DNA of 14,611 bases from NCBI GenBank assembly GCA_964486925.1, contig CAZAOY010000060.1, positions 1 through 14,611 on the forward strand. Reading direction: 5' to 3'. Origin of the DNA: CAZAOY01 sp964486925 (GTDB taxonomy: Bacteria; Bacillota; Clostridia; Oscillospirales; Ruminococcaceae). Below, piece by piece: positions 13,260 to 14,611 of this stretch; the first letter of the stretch is position 1, and the number at the start of each line of letters is the position of its first letter. The translations under genes and the position numbers were made by a program. The notes below the pieces were generated by a model. That model had not been told where the DNA came from. It saw nothing but the letters and a program-made list of their open reading frames with translations, and did not search any database.

Positions 13260-14429
13260 ATGAAAACACAAGAAATTTTTGAGATAATTAAGCGTGACGC
13301 TGTTTCGATATTCTCAGAGGAAACCCTGCTCGCAAAGTTAGAGTGTGGACGAAGGCTTAAGATTAAGCTTGGGGCAGACCCTAGCCGTCCGGATCTACAT
13401 CTAGGACACTCGGTGGTTTTGCGTAAGCTTCGGTTATTCCAGAATTTAGGACATGAGATTATCTTTGTAATTGGAGATTTTACAGGGATGATAGGTGATC
13501 CCTCGGGCAAGAGCAAGACACGAGTACCCCTAACCTTTGAGCAGACAAGGGCGAATGGACAAAGCTACTTTGAACAGGTAACAAAGATTCTAGACAAGGA
13601 TAAAACTAAGATAATCTATAATTCTGATTGGCTGTCTAAGCTAAACTTTGCGGATGTTTTATCGCTTGCGGGCAGGTACACCTTAGCACAAATCATGGAA
13701 CGTGATGATTTCTCAAAACGATTTAACGAAAATAAACCCATAGGACTTCACGAGCTTTTTTACCCACTAATGCAAGGGTACGACAGCGTTGCTCTAGGGG
13801 CGGACATCGAGGTAGGCGGCACAGATCAGACCTTTAATCTGCTAGTAGGTCGGGAGCTTCAAAAGGATTATAATCAGGAGCAACAGGTGGTTATTACCTT
13901 CCCACTTCTTGTGGGGCTTGACGGTGTGGAGAAGATGAGCAAGTCCCTTGACAACTACATTGGCATAGACGAAGCACCGGAGATAATGTTTGAAAAATGC
14001 ATGAAGGTACCCGATTCCTTGCTTGCGGATTATTTTCGCCTTACCACTGATATCCCGCAAAGCGAATATGAGGCTTTAATTGTTACAGATATTAGGCAGG
14101 CACATTTTACCTACGCAGGTGAAATTGTAAGGCTGTACCACGGTGACGATAGTGTTCATTCTGCCCAGAGCCGTTACAAAGAGGTAGCACAAGGCCGACT
14201 TCCTGAAAATATCGAAACTATAGCAATACAGGCTAAAAAGATAGGCATTGTAGAGTTACTTGTTAAGACTGGGTTAGCAAGCTCTAACAGCGACGCTCGC
14301 AGACTTATTATAGGAGGCGGAATTAAAATTGATGGTACAGTAGTGGAAGATATAGGTTTACAGCTTATCCCACCATACGAGGTTGTATTAAGTCGTGGGA
14401 AGGGTAGGTTTATTAGGGTTAGGGTTTAG
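13260..14429 (+). CDS. tyrS: Tyrosyl-tRNA synthetase, TyrZ-like type
   Basis: The 389-residue cytoplasmic enzyme joins tyrosine to tRNA-Tyr using ATP. The class I landmarks are HLGH (47-50) within GADPSRPDLHLGH, the tyrosine pocket QGYDSVALGADIEVGGTDQ (172-190) and EKMSKS (224-229). A C-terminal S4 RNA-binding domain occupies about 326-389. The GADPS-type N-terminal motif and length fit the TyrZ/type 2 branch rather than the E. coli type. AAGGAGAG lies 7 nt before the ATG at 13260. It is preceded by the leader with tyrosine-rich frames and terminators, and followed by a weak terminator, so it appears to be transcribed alone. The sequence is intact. Confidence 0.96.
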   Translation: MKTQEIFEIIKRDAVSIFSEETLLAKLECGRRLKIKLGADPSRPDLHLGHSVVLRKLRLFQNLGHEIIFVIGDFTGMIGDPSGKSKTRVPLTFEQTRANGQSYFEQVTKILDKDKTKIIYNSDWLSKLNFADVLSLAGRYTLAQIMERDDFSKRFNENKPIGLHELFYPLMQGYDSVALGADIEVGGTDQTFNLLVGRELQKDYNQEQQVVITFPLLVGLDGVEKMSKSLDNYIGIDEAPEIMFEKCMKVPDSLLADYFRLTTDIPQSEYEALIVTDIRQAHFTYAGEIVRLYHGDDSVHSAQSRYKEVAQGRLPENIETIAIQAKKIGIVELLVKTGLASSNSDARRLIIGGGIKIDGTVVEDIGLQLIPPYEVVLSRGKGRFIRVRV

Positions 14430-14454
14430 AGTTGTATAAGCTAATTAAAACAGT

Positions 14455-14480
14455 TACTATATTAATCTATAGTGTTTTTT
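14455..14480 (+). terminator. Weak terminator after tyrS
   Basis: ACTATA and TATAGT pair around TTAATC, with one more T-G pair outside, followed by TTTTTT (14475-14480). The stem is short and AT-rich, so termination may be partial. Confidence 0.55.
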
Positions 14481-14537
14481 GTTTAACATATACCACAAAT
14501 AAATTGTATTATATGCGTGTTATTTGTATAAAATAGC

Positions 14538-14567
14538 TTGACATACTCTATGAATATATGTTATAAT
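14538..14567 (+). promoter_or_regulatory. Promoter for a gene beyond the window
   Basis: TTGACA (14538-14543), an 18-bp spacer and TATAAT (14562-14567) with an extended TGT form a strong rightward promoter. Its gene starts outside the window; no start codon with a ribosome binding site is visible before 14611. Confidence 0.75.
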
Positions 14568-14611
14568 CCCATCTTTAACACTAAAAAGAAAAAACATCCT
14601 TAAAAACCCGC

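Overview
The window looks like a chromosomal piece of a low-GC Gram-positive bacterium, most likely an anaerobic clostridium. The reasons are AT-rich intergenic DNA, strong GGAGG-type ribosome binding sites, TTGACA/TATAAT promoters, a PadR-DUF1048-ABC operon and a type IV pilus locus of clostridial style. The genus cannot be fixed from the sequence. A 100-N assembly gap lies at 63-162, inside a 15-bp tandem repeat.

Layout. (1) 173-4775, minus strand: a type IV pilus operon read as pilB, an unrecognised six-helix membrane protein, pilT, a major-pilin-like gene and a second pilin-like gene. (2) 4776-5738: almost 1 kb without genes. It holds two inverted copies of a 25-bp repeat (5103-5127 and 5647-5671) around an AT-rich segment with outward-facing promoters. 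A small serine recombinase follows immediately (5739-6347). This is the layout of an invertible promoter that could switch the pilus operon on and off. (3) 6837-8135: a fusion of an AraC-type DNA-binding domain to an aminoglycoside-phosphotransferase-like kinase, with a strong internal ribosome binding site at the domain junction. (4) 8255-9965, minus strand: a two-gene ABC exporter whose promoter carries twin ACCG-N3-CGGT operators. (5) 10361-12582, plus strand: PadR regulator, DUF1048 protein, DrrA-like ATPase and DrrB-like permease, tightly coupled. (6) 12658-14429: tyrosyl-tRNA synthetase behind a leader of about 570 nt.

The most striking item is the tyrS leader. No T-box is visible, although T-boxes are the usual control in this group. 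Instead a consensus promoter is followed by three short reading frames with ribosome binding sites, all rich in tyrosine codons (7 of 34, 6 of 41 and 4 of 14 residues). The first and third are followed by intrinsic terminators whose 5' arms can instead pair with upstream leader RNA. This matches tandem ribosome-mediated transcription attenuation that senses charged tRNA-Tyr.

The second system of note is the candidate phase switch. In the orientation given, the two promoters inside the segment point at the recombinase, and no convincing promoter faces pilB. Inversion would turn both promoters toward the pilus operon. All structures and promoters were found by eye; no folding energies or database searches were run.
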